From: Spirochaetota bacterium
Lineage (GTDB): Bacteria > Spirochaetota > Spirochaetia > Sphaerochaetales > Sphaerochaetaceae
Length of the DNA stretch: 64,000 bases
Assembly (NCBI GenBank): GCA_023401595.1
Contig: JAEXDQ010000040.1
Location: forward strand, 52,667-116,666
Reading direction: 5' to 3'
Part shown: positions 1 through 8,486 of the stretch, piece by piece
Numbering within the stretch: the first letter of the stretch is position 1
How the letters are laid out: every line of letters begins with the position of its first letter
Program-made: the position numbers and the translations under genes
The notes under the pieces: generated by a model
What the model was told of the DNA's origin: nothing
Database searches by the model: none
What the model saw: only the letters and a program-made list of their open reading frames with translations

Positions 1-98
1 GGACAAGGTCCAACGGCCTTTCCGTCGGACAGGAATCGTTCCGCAAGATCCTCGTACAATTGTTTTCTCAATACAGTGATCCGTACCTTCTTCGCCAT
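1..98 (-). CDS. TIGR04076-family protein, N-terminal part (runs off window)
   Basis: Only the first 32 codons lie in the window; the gene continues past base 1. The start MAKKVRITVLRKQLYEDLAE and the later GPC match my recollection of the small TIGR04076 family, whose members begin with a similar KVKITVL stretch. No function is established for that family. The ATG follows a purine-rich ribosome site (GAGGGGGGGGAG), and the gene begins 19 bases after the stop of the radical SAM gene, so it is probably the last visible cistron of the amrB-amrA-amrS operon. It could belong to another small Cys-containing family, because only the N terminus is visible. Confidence 0.6.
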   Translation of the reverse strand, partial: MAKKVRITVLRKQLYEDLAERFLSDGKAVGPC

Positions 99-117
99 GG
101 CGCTCCCCCCCCTCTGT

Positions 118-1044
118 TCAAACCCATATCCCAGGAATATGACGACCGCAATACGGGCAGACGCCTCCGGGAACCAATTCGCCGGGATTCTTCCTAACGA
201 CACCCCCGCACCCCGGACATACCGTCGGCGCAGGCAACGCGCTGTTGCCGGGATACACGAACGGCACACCGCATCCCCCGACCGCCTCCAGCACCTCCCC
301 AAGGAACTCTTCGCTTGTCGCTTGCCGGTCGGCCATCCGATATCGGGGGAAGAAACGGGACAGATGCCAGACCTGCACGCCGATAGATGGCAACAGGCTC
401 CCGAGTGATTTCATCATCCGTACCGTATGGACGCCTTCAATCACCATGGTGGTAACCTCCACATGGGAGCCATACCCGACGATAGCCCGCAGCCCCTCCA
501 CGACAGGGGCCATAGTCCCATGGCAGATGTCGCGGTAGAAGGCCTCGTCACCCTTCAGATCGATGTTGTAGGCGTCGAGCATCGGCAGGATACGCGCCAA
601 AGCCTCTTTGGAGAAGCTTCCGTTGGAGACCATGATGTTCCGCAAGCCTTCCTTGCTGGCGAGGCAGGCGACTTCCAACATGTAATCCTGCCAGACGAGA
701 GGCTCGGAATACGTATAGCTGATCGAAGGATACTGATGCGCCTTCGCATATTGGACCACGCTTTCGGGTGACAAGCGCTCCCCATGGGGGGAACGCTCTT
801 GGGCGAGCTGCCAGTTCTGGCAGAAATCACAGGCGAGATTGCATCCGGCCATGGCGATGGAGACGGTTTTCGAGCCCGGGAGAAAATGATACAAGGGTTT
901 CTTTTCCACAGGGTCTACCGCAAAGGCCACGACCTCGCCATATCCGGCGTCCCGAAGCGCGCCGTCCTGCACTTCTCGGCGGCCGCAGAAACCGGGCCGT
1001 CCAGAAACGATATCGCAATGGCGGTAGCAAAAATCGCAGATCAT
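118..1044 (-). CDS. amrS: AmmeMemoRadiSam system radical SAM enzyme
   Basis: This 308-residue protein is a radical SAM enzyme. It has CxxxCxxC at Cys68, Cys72 and Cys75 (GCNLACDFC), which would ligate a 4Fe-4S cluster. Further cysteines lie in the first 20 residues (Cys3, Cys6, Cys10, Cys20), and a C-terminal zinc-ribbon-like CPGC...CPYC is present. This is the layout of the PflA-like radical SAM partner of AMMECR1 and MEMO proteins. I chose the ATG at 1042-1044 because it overlaps the amrA stop (ATGA), although the frame stays open further upstream. The substrate is unknown. The family assignment is strong because the two diagnostic partners lie directly upstream in the same operon. Confidence 0.92.
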   Translation of the reverse strand: MICDFCYRHCDIVSGRPGFCGRREVQDGALRDAGYGEVVAFAVDPVEKKPLYHFLPGSKTVSIAMAGCNLACDFCQNWQLAQERSPHGERLSPESVVQYAKAHQYPSISYTYSEPLVWQDYMLEVACLASKEGLRNIMVSNGSFSKEALARILPMLDAYNIDLKGDEAFYRDICHGTMAPVVEGLRAIVGYGSHVEVTTMVIEGVHTVRMMKSLGSLLPSIGVQVWHLSRFFPRYRMADRQATSEEFLGEVLEAVGGCGVPFVYPGNSALPAPTVCPGCGGVVRKNPGELVPGGVCPYCGRHIPGIWV

Positions 1045-1562
1045 TCGGAAAACACCTCCGCGGTAAAGACGTCGAACGTCGCCGACGGGCTTCTCCACGC
1101 ATCGGCGGGCAAGCCCGCCTTCCGCGACAACGCGGCAAGCAGCTCGTCCTTGTTCCAGCCCGTTTCCACCGCGACCTGTGGCAGGAATACGGCTCGACGG
1201 CCCCCTACGGTCAGGACGACGCCATGCGTTCCCAACAAGAATTCATCGACAGACTGAATACGCCGCGGATGGGAGAGCAACGATATTTCAATCGTACATG
1301 ATTCAAGCTCCGATTCATCCAGACGGGGAAATCTGTAATCCTCGAACGCTGCCGAACGGGCAAGCCGGGCGATCTGTTCGTTCAACGGACAGACCGGACT
1401 CATGTAGCCGATACACCCCCGAAGCTCCCCGTGCTTGCGCAATGTCACGAATGCGCCGAGCGCCTCGGTTGATGGAGGAATCGCCGGCTGTTCTTCTAAA
1501 TACGAGGTCTTGATGGAATCCCTTGCGATTTTCAGCAGTCTCCGTTGTTCTTCCCTGTCCAT
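1041..1562 (-). CDS. amrA: AmmeMemoRadiSam system protein A (AMMECR1 domain)
   Basis: A 173-residue single-domain protein with the AMMECR1 hallmark LRGCIGY at residues 47-53, followed by the typical AFEDYRFP stretch and GVVLTVGGRRAVFLPQV. The length fits stand-alone bacterial AMMECR1 proteins. The biochemical role of the family is not established. It is genetically linked to MEMO and a radical SAM enzyme, so a joint modification reaction has been assumed. The gene sits 7 bases after amrB and overlaps amrS by four bases, so translational coupling is likely. Confidence 0.93.
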   Translation of the reverse strand: MDREEQRRLLKIARDSIKTSYLEEQPAIPPSTEALGAFVTLRKHGELRGCIGYMSPVCPLNEQIARLARSAAFEDYRFPRLDESELESCTIEISLLSHPRRIQSVDEFLLGTHGVVLTVGGRRAVFLPQVAVETGWNKDELLAALSRKAGLPADAWRSPSATFDVFTAEVFSE

Positions 1563-1569
1563 GCCTACC

Positions 1570-2379
1570 CTACCTCCAGAATACCGTCACATACGAGACA
1601 AAATCATCATCACTCCGACCACCCACCTTATCAAGCGACGTGGAATGTCCGTCGACATGACCTGTCAAGCCCTGTGCGTAAGCTAGGCGGCTTGTGACCA
1701 TTGCCGGGGCGATGCCACAGATTGTACCGGCGGCATATGTCGAAACGATGTCCTTTATATCACCTTTTGCCAACAATTCAGCGCAATCCAGATCATTCTG
1801 TACCACTTTTTCAACGGCACAGGGTCCGTATGGCATATAGTTGAAACGCCTGCCGTAATGAGTGAAATCGCTTGAAGCGATTACCGCGGTCCGTTCTCCG
1901 ACCAACGGCGACAGTCTCTCAGCGAGCTTTAGGACATCATCAGCCCCTGAGATCTGGCCGACCAGCACATAGGAGACCGACAGCCCGCATCGAGCGGCTA
2001 TGAACGGAAGGAACATTTCCACGGCATGCTCGTCGGCCACCGCCCGGTCGTCCAGCACACTTCCCGGCAGGGAAAGAGGAACCGTCGGGACAGAGCCAAG
2101 CGGAGTCTCCGATTCCGTGAACCCGGAGGTATACAATGTCCCGGGCTGTAAAAAATGATAATGGGATGGAGCGAGTATGACGACATGCTCCACATTCTCC
2201 GCGAGGGCGGAGAAAAATGAAGCGATCAGCTCCCCGCTGTAATACAAACCCGCATGGGGAAGCACCGCGAACCGGTACCTTCCACCGTCCTTGCGCCCAT
2301 TGCGGGGTTCAACAAGCGATGAAAGCTCTTGCGGGTCGTCAGGGTACCAAAGACCGGCGAAACGGGCTACTCTTTTCAT
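1570..2379 (-). CDS. amrB: AmmeMemoRadiSam system protein B (MEMO family)
   Basis: A 269-residue MEMO-family protein. It begins with the usual RxxxxAGxWYPxD pattern, then LPHAGLYYSG, HVVILAPSHYH and SSDFTHYG, which carry the histidines and aspartates of the dioxygenase-like metal pocket known in human MEMO1 and LigB relatives. It is the first gene of the operon amrB-amrA-amrS-TIGR04076. A TATAAT element lies only 6 bases before the ATG, so the transcript may start at or next to the start codon. The only purine-rich sequence before the ATG (GAGG) is too close to act as a normal ribosome site. The reaction catalysed by bacterial members is unknown. Confidence 0.93.
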   Translation of the reverse strand: MKRVARFAGLWYPDDPQELSSLVEPRNGRKDGGRYRFAVLPHAGLYYSGELIASFFSALAENVEHVVILAPSHYHFLQPGTLYTSGFTESETPLGSVPTVPLSLPGSVLDDRAVADEHAVEMFLPFIAARCGLSVSYVLVGQISGADDVLKLAERLSPLVGERTAVIASSDFTHYGRRFNYMPYGPCAVEKVVQNDLDCAELLAKGDIKDIVSTYAAGTICGIAPAMVTSRLAYAQGLTGHVDGHSTSLDKVGGRSDDDFVSYVTVFWR

Positions 2380-2385
2380 ACCTCG

Positions 2386-2391
2386 ATTATA
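2386..2391 (-). promoter_or_regulatory. -10 element (TATAAT) for amrB, leaderless arrangement
   Basis: On the minus strand TATAAT is followed by six bases and then the amrB ATG. Transcription would therefore begin at about the A of the start codon. The -35 match is poor (CTGCCG or TCTGCC at 17-18 bases). The call rests on the perfect -10 and on the same geometry at mnmE and epmA in this window. Confidence 0.4.
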
Positions 2392-2475
2392 CTACAAGTC
2401 CGCACATCCGGCAGAATTTTTATCGACACAGATGTCGTACCGGCGCTCATGGCGTCTGCCGGATTTACATTTTTC

Positions 2476-2504
2476 ATGACAAAAGGTTAGCTTTCAACTA
2501 TACT
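2476..2504 (+). promoter_or_regulatory. Sigma70-type promoter of the LytTR regulator
   Basis: ATGACA (2476-2481) and TATACT (2499-2504) are separated by exactly 17 bases. The predicted start near 2511 lies upstream of the AGAGGTAGG ribosome site and the TTG start at 2544, which supports that start over the much longer upstream reading frame. Confidence 0.6.
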
Positions 2505-2543
2505 GGTTCCCATACGCATACCATTTTTTCAGAGGTAGGTCCC

Positions 2544-3302
2544 TTGGACGGCAAGAATACCGCAGACACGATACGTATCCTCATCTGCGAGGACGACACA
2601 CAAGATTTGTCCGAGCTTCAGTCGACGCTGACAGGGTTCTTCGTCCGAAATTCCTTTTTGGGCAGACCGGAATTCATTGTATATACCCGTGGCGAGGACT
2701 ACTTGTCGGCGACGGACTCACCCGACTTCGATATCGCGTTCCTCGATATCTTCATGGATGAAGCCACAGGGATGGATGTCGCGAAAGCGATACGCGGGCA
2801 TGATGAACAAGCGCATATCATCTTCCTGACGACTTCGATCGACTATGCCGTGGACAGTTACGACGTCCATGCCTCGGGGTACCTCCTCAAGCCGCTGCAG
2901 ACCGCGAAAATGGAGAGCCTGCTGCTGAAAATCTTCCAACGCAAGCCACGGCCGAAAGTGGTGGTGAAGCACCGCAAGGAGTTCAGGTATATCTATCATG
3001 ACGACATCGTCTATGTGGAAAGCCGCGGAAGGAACCTCATCATACACCTCAAGGACAGACCCATCATCACGATCAATGAAAAGCTCGACGAGATGCAGAG
3101 TATGCTGAATTCCGATCGTTTCCTCCGTTGCCACCAGAGCTTCCTCGTCAACATGGACTACATCGTCGATGTCACGGATACGATGTTCCTCCTCTCCAAC
3201 AAGGAGACCGCGCTGATACGTCAACGCGACTATGCGAAAATGCGAAGTGAATACCACAGGTATTTCGTCGAACACAGTCTGGAGAGCCAGATAGGCCGCT
3301 GA
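2544..3302 (+). CDS. LytTR-family response regulator
   Basis: A 252-residue two-domain regulator. The receiver domain (about 9-125) has the acidic pair Glu16/Asp17-Asp18, the phospho-acceptor Asp68 in AFLDIF, Thr96-Thr97 and Lys116 in YLLKPL. The LytTR DNA-binding domain (about 145-245) contains YIYHDDIVYVESRGR and FLRCHQSFLVN, typical of AgrA/LytR relatives. The frame is open to 2217, but the good ribosome site and promoter place the start at TTG 2544. No histidine kinase gene is adjacent, so the partner is unknown and the regulator counts as an orphan here. Next on the opposite strand is a large lipoprotein gene. Confidence 0.88.
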   Translation: MDGKNTADTIRILICEDDTQDLSELQSTLTGFFVRNSFLGRPEFIVYTRGEDYLSATDSPDFDIAFLDIFMDEATGMDVAKAIRGHDEQAHIIFLTTSIDYAVDSYDVHASGYLLKPLQTAKMESLLLKIFQRKPRPKVVVKHRKEFRYIYHDDIVYVESRGRNLIIHLKDRPIITINEKLDEMQSMLNSDRFLRCHQSFLVNMDYIVDVTDTMFLLSNKETALIRQRDYAKMRSEYHRYFVEHSLESQIGR

Positions 3303-3343
3303 TTCCGCTCGTCTGCGAGCTGTTCGATACCCTTGTCCCGACG

Positions 3344-3362
3344 ACCTGCCGGACCGGCAGGT
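3344..3362. terminator. Perfect inverted repeat between convergent genes
   Basis: ACCTGCCGG-A-CCGGCAGGT forms a 9-bp stem around a single base between the converging regulator and lipoprotein genes. There is no T-run on either side, so it is at best a weak terminator or a protein-binding dyad. Nothing else was recognised in 3303-3577. Confidence 0.3.
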
Positions 3363-3577
3363 ATCGCCGTCCGCTTCCAGTCAAGCCATGGGGCGGCACA
3401 GGTTATTCTATTGGCACAGGATATCGTGACATGCCGGATGCACTACCTGCGCATAAGAATGGAGGCATCATGTCCATCCCGCCAAGAACTTCCATGATGC
3501 CCCCCCCGACCCAAGCGCAGCACTATTCAGAGGACTCTACTTGCGGCCGTTTCATCCAAGACTACATTCCCATGCGG

Positions 3578-6500
3578 TCACAGCACCCGCTCCTTCACTT
3601 CACAGACACGATAGCCCGCGGTCGGATTTGCTTCTATGGCCTCCGTCTCAACGAGGGAGCCGTTCAAGCGGTCCATGAGAACCGGCACTATCACAGTCTT
3701 GCCGCCGATCGTTTCGTCGGCATCCCTGCGAACCCATTCATCAGCGGCGGACAGAACCAGACCCAGCCCCGAAGCCGCTGTGGCGTTGACCGTTTCGTAA
3801 TAGGGGAACGCATACCCTTCGATGCCGTTTCCGTCGGGCTTCGCAATTTGCAGGCTGACGGCCCGGGTCCAATCCGCCTGTGTCGGCAGTTCCTCGCTCC
3901 TGACGCTCGTCTCTTCATCCACCACGACATACCGTTGCGGGATGATGTCGGCGTCTACGCCGAGGGCGTCCTTGATCACCGGGTCGATGGTGATGGCGTA
4001 GGACGCTACAATCGTCTTGCCGGTACCGGGAACCTCGTATGCGGCTTTGACGAGATAGTGTCCCTTGGCAAGCGCGGCGGTACCGGAATAGGACTGGCCG
4101 TCCTTGTCCAGCAGGGTGACGACGATATCATCCTTGAGCGCAGGAATCTCAGCGTCGGAGAAATCCCGGGCGGTCAGCTTCGCCTTGGCCGCGGCGACGA
4201 CCGCGTCTGCGTCCGTACTGTCATAGACGGATTCCAGAGCGCTATCGAAGGCAAGCCGACAGACGACGCCCGCGTCGGGACCCCCGCCGATGAACAGCCG
4301 GTAGGCATATTCAAACTCAGGGGTGGTGGTCGGATACAGGCCGTCCCGATAGGTGGCCGTGACCAGCACATAGCTGCTACCGTCCCGCGCCGAAACGGCG
4401 ACGGTCGACGCCGTGGCGGATTCTGGTTCAGGCACAGTCGTAGGACGAAGGATGGAGACGGCGGCGGCGACATCCGCCTTGTAGGTCGCTTCCACATAGT
4501 CGCTTCCCATCAGCACCACGCGTTCACGGGAATACGGCACGTCCATCTTCGTGGCTTTGTCAAGTTCATAGCCGCGATAGCTTCTGCCCGAGGCGCCGTT
4601 CAAATCGGCCAACGCGCCGACCCAAGTCCTGCCGACCGCAGTCTTGGAAAGGACGAAGTCGTACGCACCGAGGAGCCGCCCGCCGCCATAGGGGTATCGG
4701 ATTCCGCCGGGTACCACGACCTTGTCGTCGCCGGCAGAAGCGCCGTTCACACCAAAACCGTCGGACAGCCTGTACGTGGCGCACAGGTCCTGATTCGTCG
4801 GAAGATGGGTCGCGTCATCGAATACAAGCATATATTCGGCGGGAGCGGCGACCGCGGTCAACGAACCGTCGGAACCGATTGTGTTCCATTCATCAAAATC
4901 AAAGACGATGGCGGCGACTCCGTCCACGACGGACTCCCTGGTGGGAGCGATGGCCTTGTCGCCGATGTTTTCCGGATTCACATATCCCAGATTGATCTTG
5001 CCCAGGTCACGTAGCCAAACATGGCCGAAAATACCGTCGTCGGGGACGGTTCCGATGGACTGTCCGTCGGTGTCGGCGTTCATCGCAAAATGGTTTTCGC
5101 AATAATCCGTTCCAGCTTCTCCCAAATTCGCCTTGTTCTCCGTGATCGCGGCGGTCGGCAGCGTGAACGCGGAGGTGAGGCCGGCGTCCGCGGTATCCGC
5201 GATGTCGGGATGGTCGGAGAAGATTACGGGATAATAGAAATCCGCGACGATGTTCTTCTCAAAGGTAATGGCCTTCGTGGCCATCCGGGTTTCCTCGACA
5301 TACTCCCCTACGCCATCGCCGTTGACGGCCCGGCCTGTCAGGTTGAGACTGACGGGATTGAGGTCGCTGTAGGCGTATGTATATTCAATTTCCAGATCAT
5401 ACTGGCCGGAGGTATAGCCCTCTTCCTGAAGCGCAGACAGGTCGTCGCCCGGTTCCAAGACGATATCCGCCCAAGTCTTGTCGGCGGGAGCTTTCACCGT
5501 ATACACGACTTCGCCGATTCCCTGCTTCACCAGATCCGTCAGTTTTCGCTGGACGATTCTGGAACCGTCCGCGAATTCAATGTTCAGATACAGCGGGAAT
5601 TCAACGGGATCAAATTCGGTATTCGCGGCCCCCTCTGGCAAATCGACACCGGTCGAGGGCTGGAACCAGACATAATTGTGACCCGTGAGTCGCTGTTTGT
5701 CCTGATTGACGGCGCTACAATCATACTTGCGGATGAATTCAATGCTGGTCGGGATTTTGTTCGCGATGACATGGACGACCCGATCCGTGGCGTAGGTTTT
5801 TCCTTCGACCGTATAGGAAACGGAAACGGTATAGTCGCCGGCCCTGTTGAAATACTGTGCGCCTGGTTCGATGCCGCCTACCGATACGGTATAGTCGCTG
5901 GCCCCGAGCCGGACGGAGGTCCCGTCGCTCCTGTAAGCGGTCACTTGCAACAGTTGCCGGTAGGACTGGATTTCATAGCCGAGCAGGACGTATGATGGCG
6001 CGTCCACATCGATATGAGAAACAAGAATTTCCCCGGGAGCGGCGATTCTGATTTCATGGGCGTCAGTATACTCATCATCATCGACCAGATATTTGAAATT
6101 CACCGTGTGCGGCCCGTCCCCGTCGAAAACGAAGTCCACAGGGTTCCAGCCGCCGCCGTTGACATTGATTGACAAGAGTCTTGAATCCAGCTCTTCCGTA
6201 TGGTCGTCCTCGTAATATGCGATTACTTTCAAGTTCTCGCGCCAGTTATCCAGAGAGGTCCCACGCACTACGATATCGGTGGATACGACCATGATGTGGT
6301 CAATGGCCGCCGCCACAGGAGCCGCCTGAACCGTTACCGTAAAGGTATCGTGATATGTATTGCCGCCTTCCGGATGGGAAACCTCCACATCGTAGCTCCG
6401 GGCTTGAGCAAACGTACCGTCGTTCCCTATCCCGGTGATTCCTACGCTGTAATCGGCAGACGGAATAGCCTTGACGGTTCCGTCGCTGTAATAACCGCTT

Positions 6501-6673
6501 ACCGCCAGTCCAGTCCGCCAGTCGGCGACGGTGGTGCCGATGGCCACGGTCCGGGATGCCTCCGTTTTGATAAGCAACAAGTGCGCAGGTTGCTCCTTAC
6601 ACGACGACAATGCGATGACAAGCATCAGCGCAAGACAAAGCGCCAATGTGCTTCGTACAAACTTTCCTTTCAT
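3578..6673 (-). CDS. Large lipoprotein with bacterial Ig-like repeats
   Basis: A 1031-residue secreted protein. It starts with a lipoprotein signal (MKGKFVRST, a hydrophobic core ALCLALMLVIA, lipobox LSSC), so it should be lipid-anchored. After the signal come at least three related modules of about 90 residues (roughly 30-115, 120-210 and 215-310). Each has a W(R)xxLxVxxYYxDG-type motif and a closing VxVxY strand, as in bacterial Ig-like (Big_3-type) domains. The rest is beta-rich and repetitive with no enzymatic motif I recognise. The start follows a GGAGGA ribosome site (6681-6686); the open frame extends 27 codons further upstream without one. Surface adhesion or polymer binding is a guess. 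Confidence 0.8.
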   Translation of the reverse strand: MKGKFVRSTLALCLALMLVIALSSCKEQPAHLLLIKTEASRTVAIGTTVADWRTGLAVSGYYSDGTVKAIPSADYSVGITGIGNDGTFAQARSYDVEVSHPEGGNTYHDTFTVTVQAAPVAAAIDHIMVVSTDIVVRGTSLDNWRENLKVIAYYEDDHTEELDSRLLSINVNGGGWNPVDFVFDGDGPHTVNFKYLVDDDEYTDAHEIRIAAPGEILVSHIDVDAPSYVLLGYEIQSYRQLLQVTAYRSDGTSVRLGASDYTVSVGGIEPGAQYFNRAGDYTVSVSYTVEGKTYATDRVVHVIANKIPTSIEFIRKYDCSAVNQDKQRLTGHNYVWFQPSTGVDLPEGAANTEFDPVEFPLYLNIEFADGSRIVQRKLTDLVKQGIGEVVYTVKAPADKTWADIVLEPGDDLSALQEEGYTSGQYDLEIEYTYAYSDLNPVSLNLTGRAVNGDGVGEYVEETRMATKAITFEKNIVADFYYPVIFSDHPDIADTADAGLTSAFTLPTAAITENKANLGEAGTDYCENHFAMNADTDGQSIGTVPDDGIFGHVWLRDLGKINLGYVNPENIGDKAIAPTRESVVDGVAAIVFDFDEWNTIGSDGSLTAVAAPAEYMLVFDDATHLPTNQDLCATYRLSDGFGVNGASAGDDKVVVPGGIRYPYGGGRLLGAYDFVLSKTAVGRTWVGALADLNGASGRSYRGYELDKATKMDVPYSRERVVLMGSDYVEATYKADVAAAVSILRPTTVPEPESATASTVAVSARDGSSYVLVTATYRDGLYPTTTPEFEYAYRLFIGGGPDAGVVCRLAFDSALESVYDSTDADAVVAAAKAKLTARDFSDAEIPALKDDIVVTLLDKDGQSYSGTAALAKGHYLVKAAYEVPGTGKTIVASYAITIDPVIKDALGVDADIIPQRYVVVDEETSVRSEELPTQADWTRAVSLQIAKPDGNGIEGYAFPYYETVNATAASGLGLVLSAADEWVRRDADETIGGKTVIVPVLMDRLNGSLVETEAIEANPTAGYRVCEVKERVL

Positions 6674-6974
6674 AACCGAGTCCTCCGAACCCCTGTTTCC
6701 TGGGGGATGAATAGTAGTCGCCTTTATTTTCGGATTCTCACACGAAACGGACAATGTACCTTTTTTACACTTTGCCCGTCATTTTTGACAGAAACATCCT
6801 GTGCGTTCCCATCCAAGGCACGCTGATGTCCGAGAAACCAAAGATATCTTCCACAATCGACCGACTAGCGTTCCCCGGTTCAATATGCCCAGGCGAAGCT
6901 TCCGGCACAAAAGGTCCGATAGTGTCTTGATGATGGTCGATGCCGATTTTTATCTGTTTCTTGGTTTTTTTAGT

Positions 6975-7003
6975 TTGACAGGTAAAAAATGTCGGGTTAG
7001 AAT
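6975..7003 (+). promoter_or_regulatory. Strong sigma70-type promoter of the UgpC-type gene
   Basis: TTGACA (6975-6980), a 17-base spacer, and TAGAAT (6998-7003) lead to an AGGAGG ribosome site at 7024-7029 ahead of the ATG at 7035. This is among the best consensus promoters in the window and suggests high constitutive expression. The rest of the gap 6674-7034 shows no other feature that I could support. Confidence 0.75.
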
Positions 7004-7034
7004 GAAAAGTAATAAGATAAATTAGGAGGTCCTA

Positions 7035-8129
7035 ATGGCCACTGTAGAATTGAAAAATATCTGCAAGATCTATGATGGCGGGGTCAAGGCTGTCGACAAT
7101 GTCAACATTGACATTCTGGACAGGGAATTCGTGGTTCTCGTCGGCCCTTCCGGCTGCGGTAAGTCCACGACCTTGCGCATGGTCGCCGGTCTGGAAGACA
7201 TTTCCAGCGGCGAGCTGCTGATTGACGGCAAACTCGTCAACGACGTCCCCCCGAAGGATCGCGATATCGCGATGGTATTCCAGAACTACGCTCTGTATCC
7301 GCACATGACCGTCTATGACAACATGGCGTTCGGTCTGAAGATCCGCAAGTTCCCCAAGGAAGAGATCGACCAGCGTGTCCGCGAAGCCGCCAAAATCCTC
7401 GACATCGAGGAATTGCTCGAAAGAAAGCCGAAGGCTCTGTCCGGCGGTCAGCGCCAGCGTGTAGCGGTCGGTCGTGCAATCGTCCGCAAGCCGAAGGTAT
7501 TCTTGTTTGACGAACCGTTGTCCAACCTCGACGCGAAACTCCGTGTCCAGATGAGAGCTGAGATCTCCGCTCTGCACAACAGGCTCAAGGCGACCATGAT
7601 CTATGTTACCCATGACCAGGTCGAGGCTCTGACCATGGCCGACAAGATCGTCGTCATGAAGCTTGGCGTCATCCAGCAGATCGGCGGACCGCTTGAGCTG
7701 TACAACAATCCGAACAACAAGTTTGTCGCAGGATTCATCGGTTCCCCACCCATGAACTTCCTAGAAGTCGCCATTGAAGCCGAAGGCAGCGACCTGTATG
7801 CGAACGAAGGAACCTTCCGCCTGAAGCTCAATGATGCGCAGAAGAAAATCCTGACCTCGTATGTCGGTAAATCCGTGACCTTCGGAATCCGTCCGGAAGA
7901 TGTGGTCTTCAGCCATTCTCCGAAAGACGGCGAGACTATCGACGGACAGGTCAGCGTCGTAGAACCTCTTGGTTCCGAGACCCATGTATACGTGGCGACC
8001 TCCAAGAATCAGGTCATCGGTAAGATCGATCCGAACGTAACCATCGCCGTCGAAGAGAAGATTTCTTTGATTCCCGACATGGCGAAAGCGAAGTTCTTCG
8101 ATCTTGAGACTGAGTTGGCTATCCGCTAA
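7035..8129 (+). CDS. ugpC: Sugar ABC transporter ATPase, UgpC/MsmX/MalK type
   Basis: A 364-residue ABC ATPase. Walker A GPSGCGKST is at 37-45, the Q-loop lies in VFQNYALYP, the signature LSGGQ at 135-139, Walker B FLFDEP at about 156-161, and the switch His193 is in VTHDQ. A C-terminal TOBE-like regulatory part follows (about 235-364), typical of the MalK/UgpC subfamily. No permease or binding-protein gene is nearby and the gene has its own promoter and terminator. It is therefore probably a shared ATPase serving several distant sugar transporters, as MsmX/MsmK do in other bacteria; that role is inferred. The exact substrate subfamily cannot be read from sequence. Confidence 0.93.
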   Translation: MATVELKNICKIYDGGVKAVDNVNIDILDREFVVLVGPSGCGKSTTLRMVAGLEDISSGELLIDGKLVNDVPPKDRDIAMVFQNYALYPHMTVYDNMAFGLKIRKFPKEEIDQRVREAAKILDIEELLERKPKALSGGQRQRVAVGRAIVRKPKVFLFDEPLSNLDAKLRVQMRAEISALHNRLKATMIYVTHDQVEALTMADKIVVMKLGVIQQIGGPLELYNNPNNKFVAGFIGSPPMNFLEVAIEAEGSDLYANEGTFRLKLNDAQKKILTSYVGKSVTFGIRPEDVVFSHSPKDGETIDGQVSVVEPLGSETHVYVATSKNQVIGKIDPNVTIAVEEKISLIPDMAKAKFFDLETELAIR

Positions 8130-8148
8130 CATATCTCAACAGGCTATA

Positions 8149-8181
8149 ATCCGGTCCGCTTCGGTGGACCGGATTTTTTTT
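8149..8181 (+). terminator. Rho-independent terminator after ugpC
   Basis: The stem ATCCGGTCC / GGACCGGAT closes an eight-base loop and is followed by a run of eight T residues, 20 bases after the ugpC stop codon. Confidence 0.9.
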
Positions 8182-8188
8182 ATTTAGG

Positions 8189-8243
8189 GGTAGCCCTACG
8201 CGAGCCCTACGCTAGCTCAGCGGTAGCCCGACGGCACCCTAGC
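8189..8243. repeat. Degenerate tandem array, five 11-bp units
   Basis: Five consecutive 11-base units read ggtagccctac, gcgagccctac, gctagctcagc, ggtagcccgac and ggcaccctagc. The reverse complement of the first unit (gtagggctacc) recurs in the 40.5-kb array. The array lies between the convergent ends of ugpC and lysC. Nothing else was seen in 8244-8430. Confidence 0.6.
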
Positions 8244-8430
8244 GGCAATTCCAACCCATATCAGCGCGACATCGGTTGTTGGTTGGCTGTATACGTGCGT
8301 GCGATCAAAACCTACAGAGGTGGTATTGCCCAGCCGGACATTGGCCGGTCGAGCAATCAAGGGGTGGATATTGGGTCGGTTGACGTAGTGAAAATGTGTC
8401 GGAGAAATGTGGATGGCGGCGAGGGATATG

Positions 8431-8460
8431 AAAAAACGTCGCAACCGAGTTTGCGACGTT
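8431..8460 (-). terminator. Rho-independent terminator of lysC
   Basis: On the minus strand AACGTCGCAA and TTGCGACGTT form a perfect 10-bp stem with a six-base loop, followed by a T-run, 26 bases after the aspartate kinase stop. Confidence 0.88.
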
Positions 8461-8486
8461 CATCATCCGAATAAAAATATAATCTC

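Noticed and set aside
3431..5995. Long open frames on the plus strand (527 and 324 codons) opposite the large lipoprotein gene
   Set aside because: They lie wholly antisense to a gene with signal peptide, ribosome site and domain repeats. Their products are low-complexity, rich in Arg, Gly, Asp and Val, without any recognisable domain.
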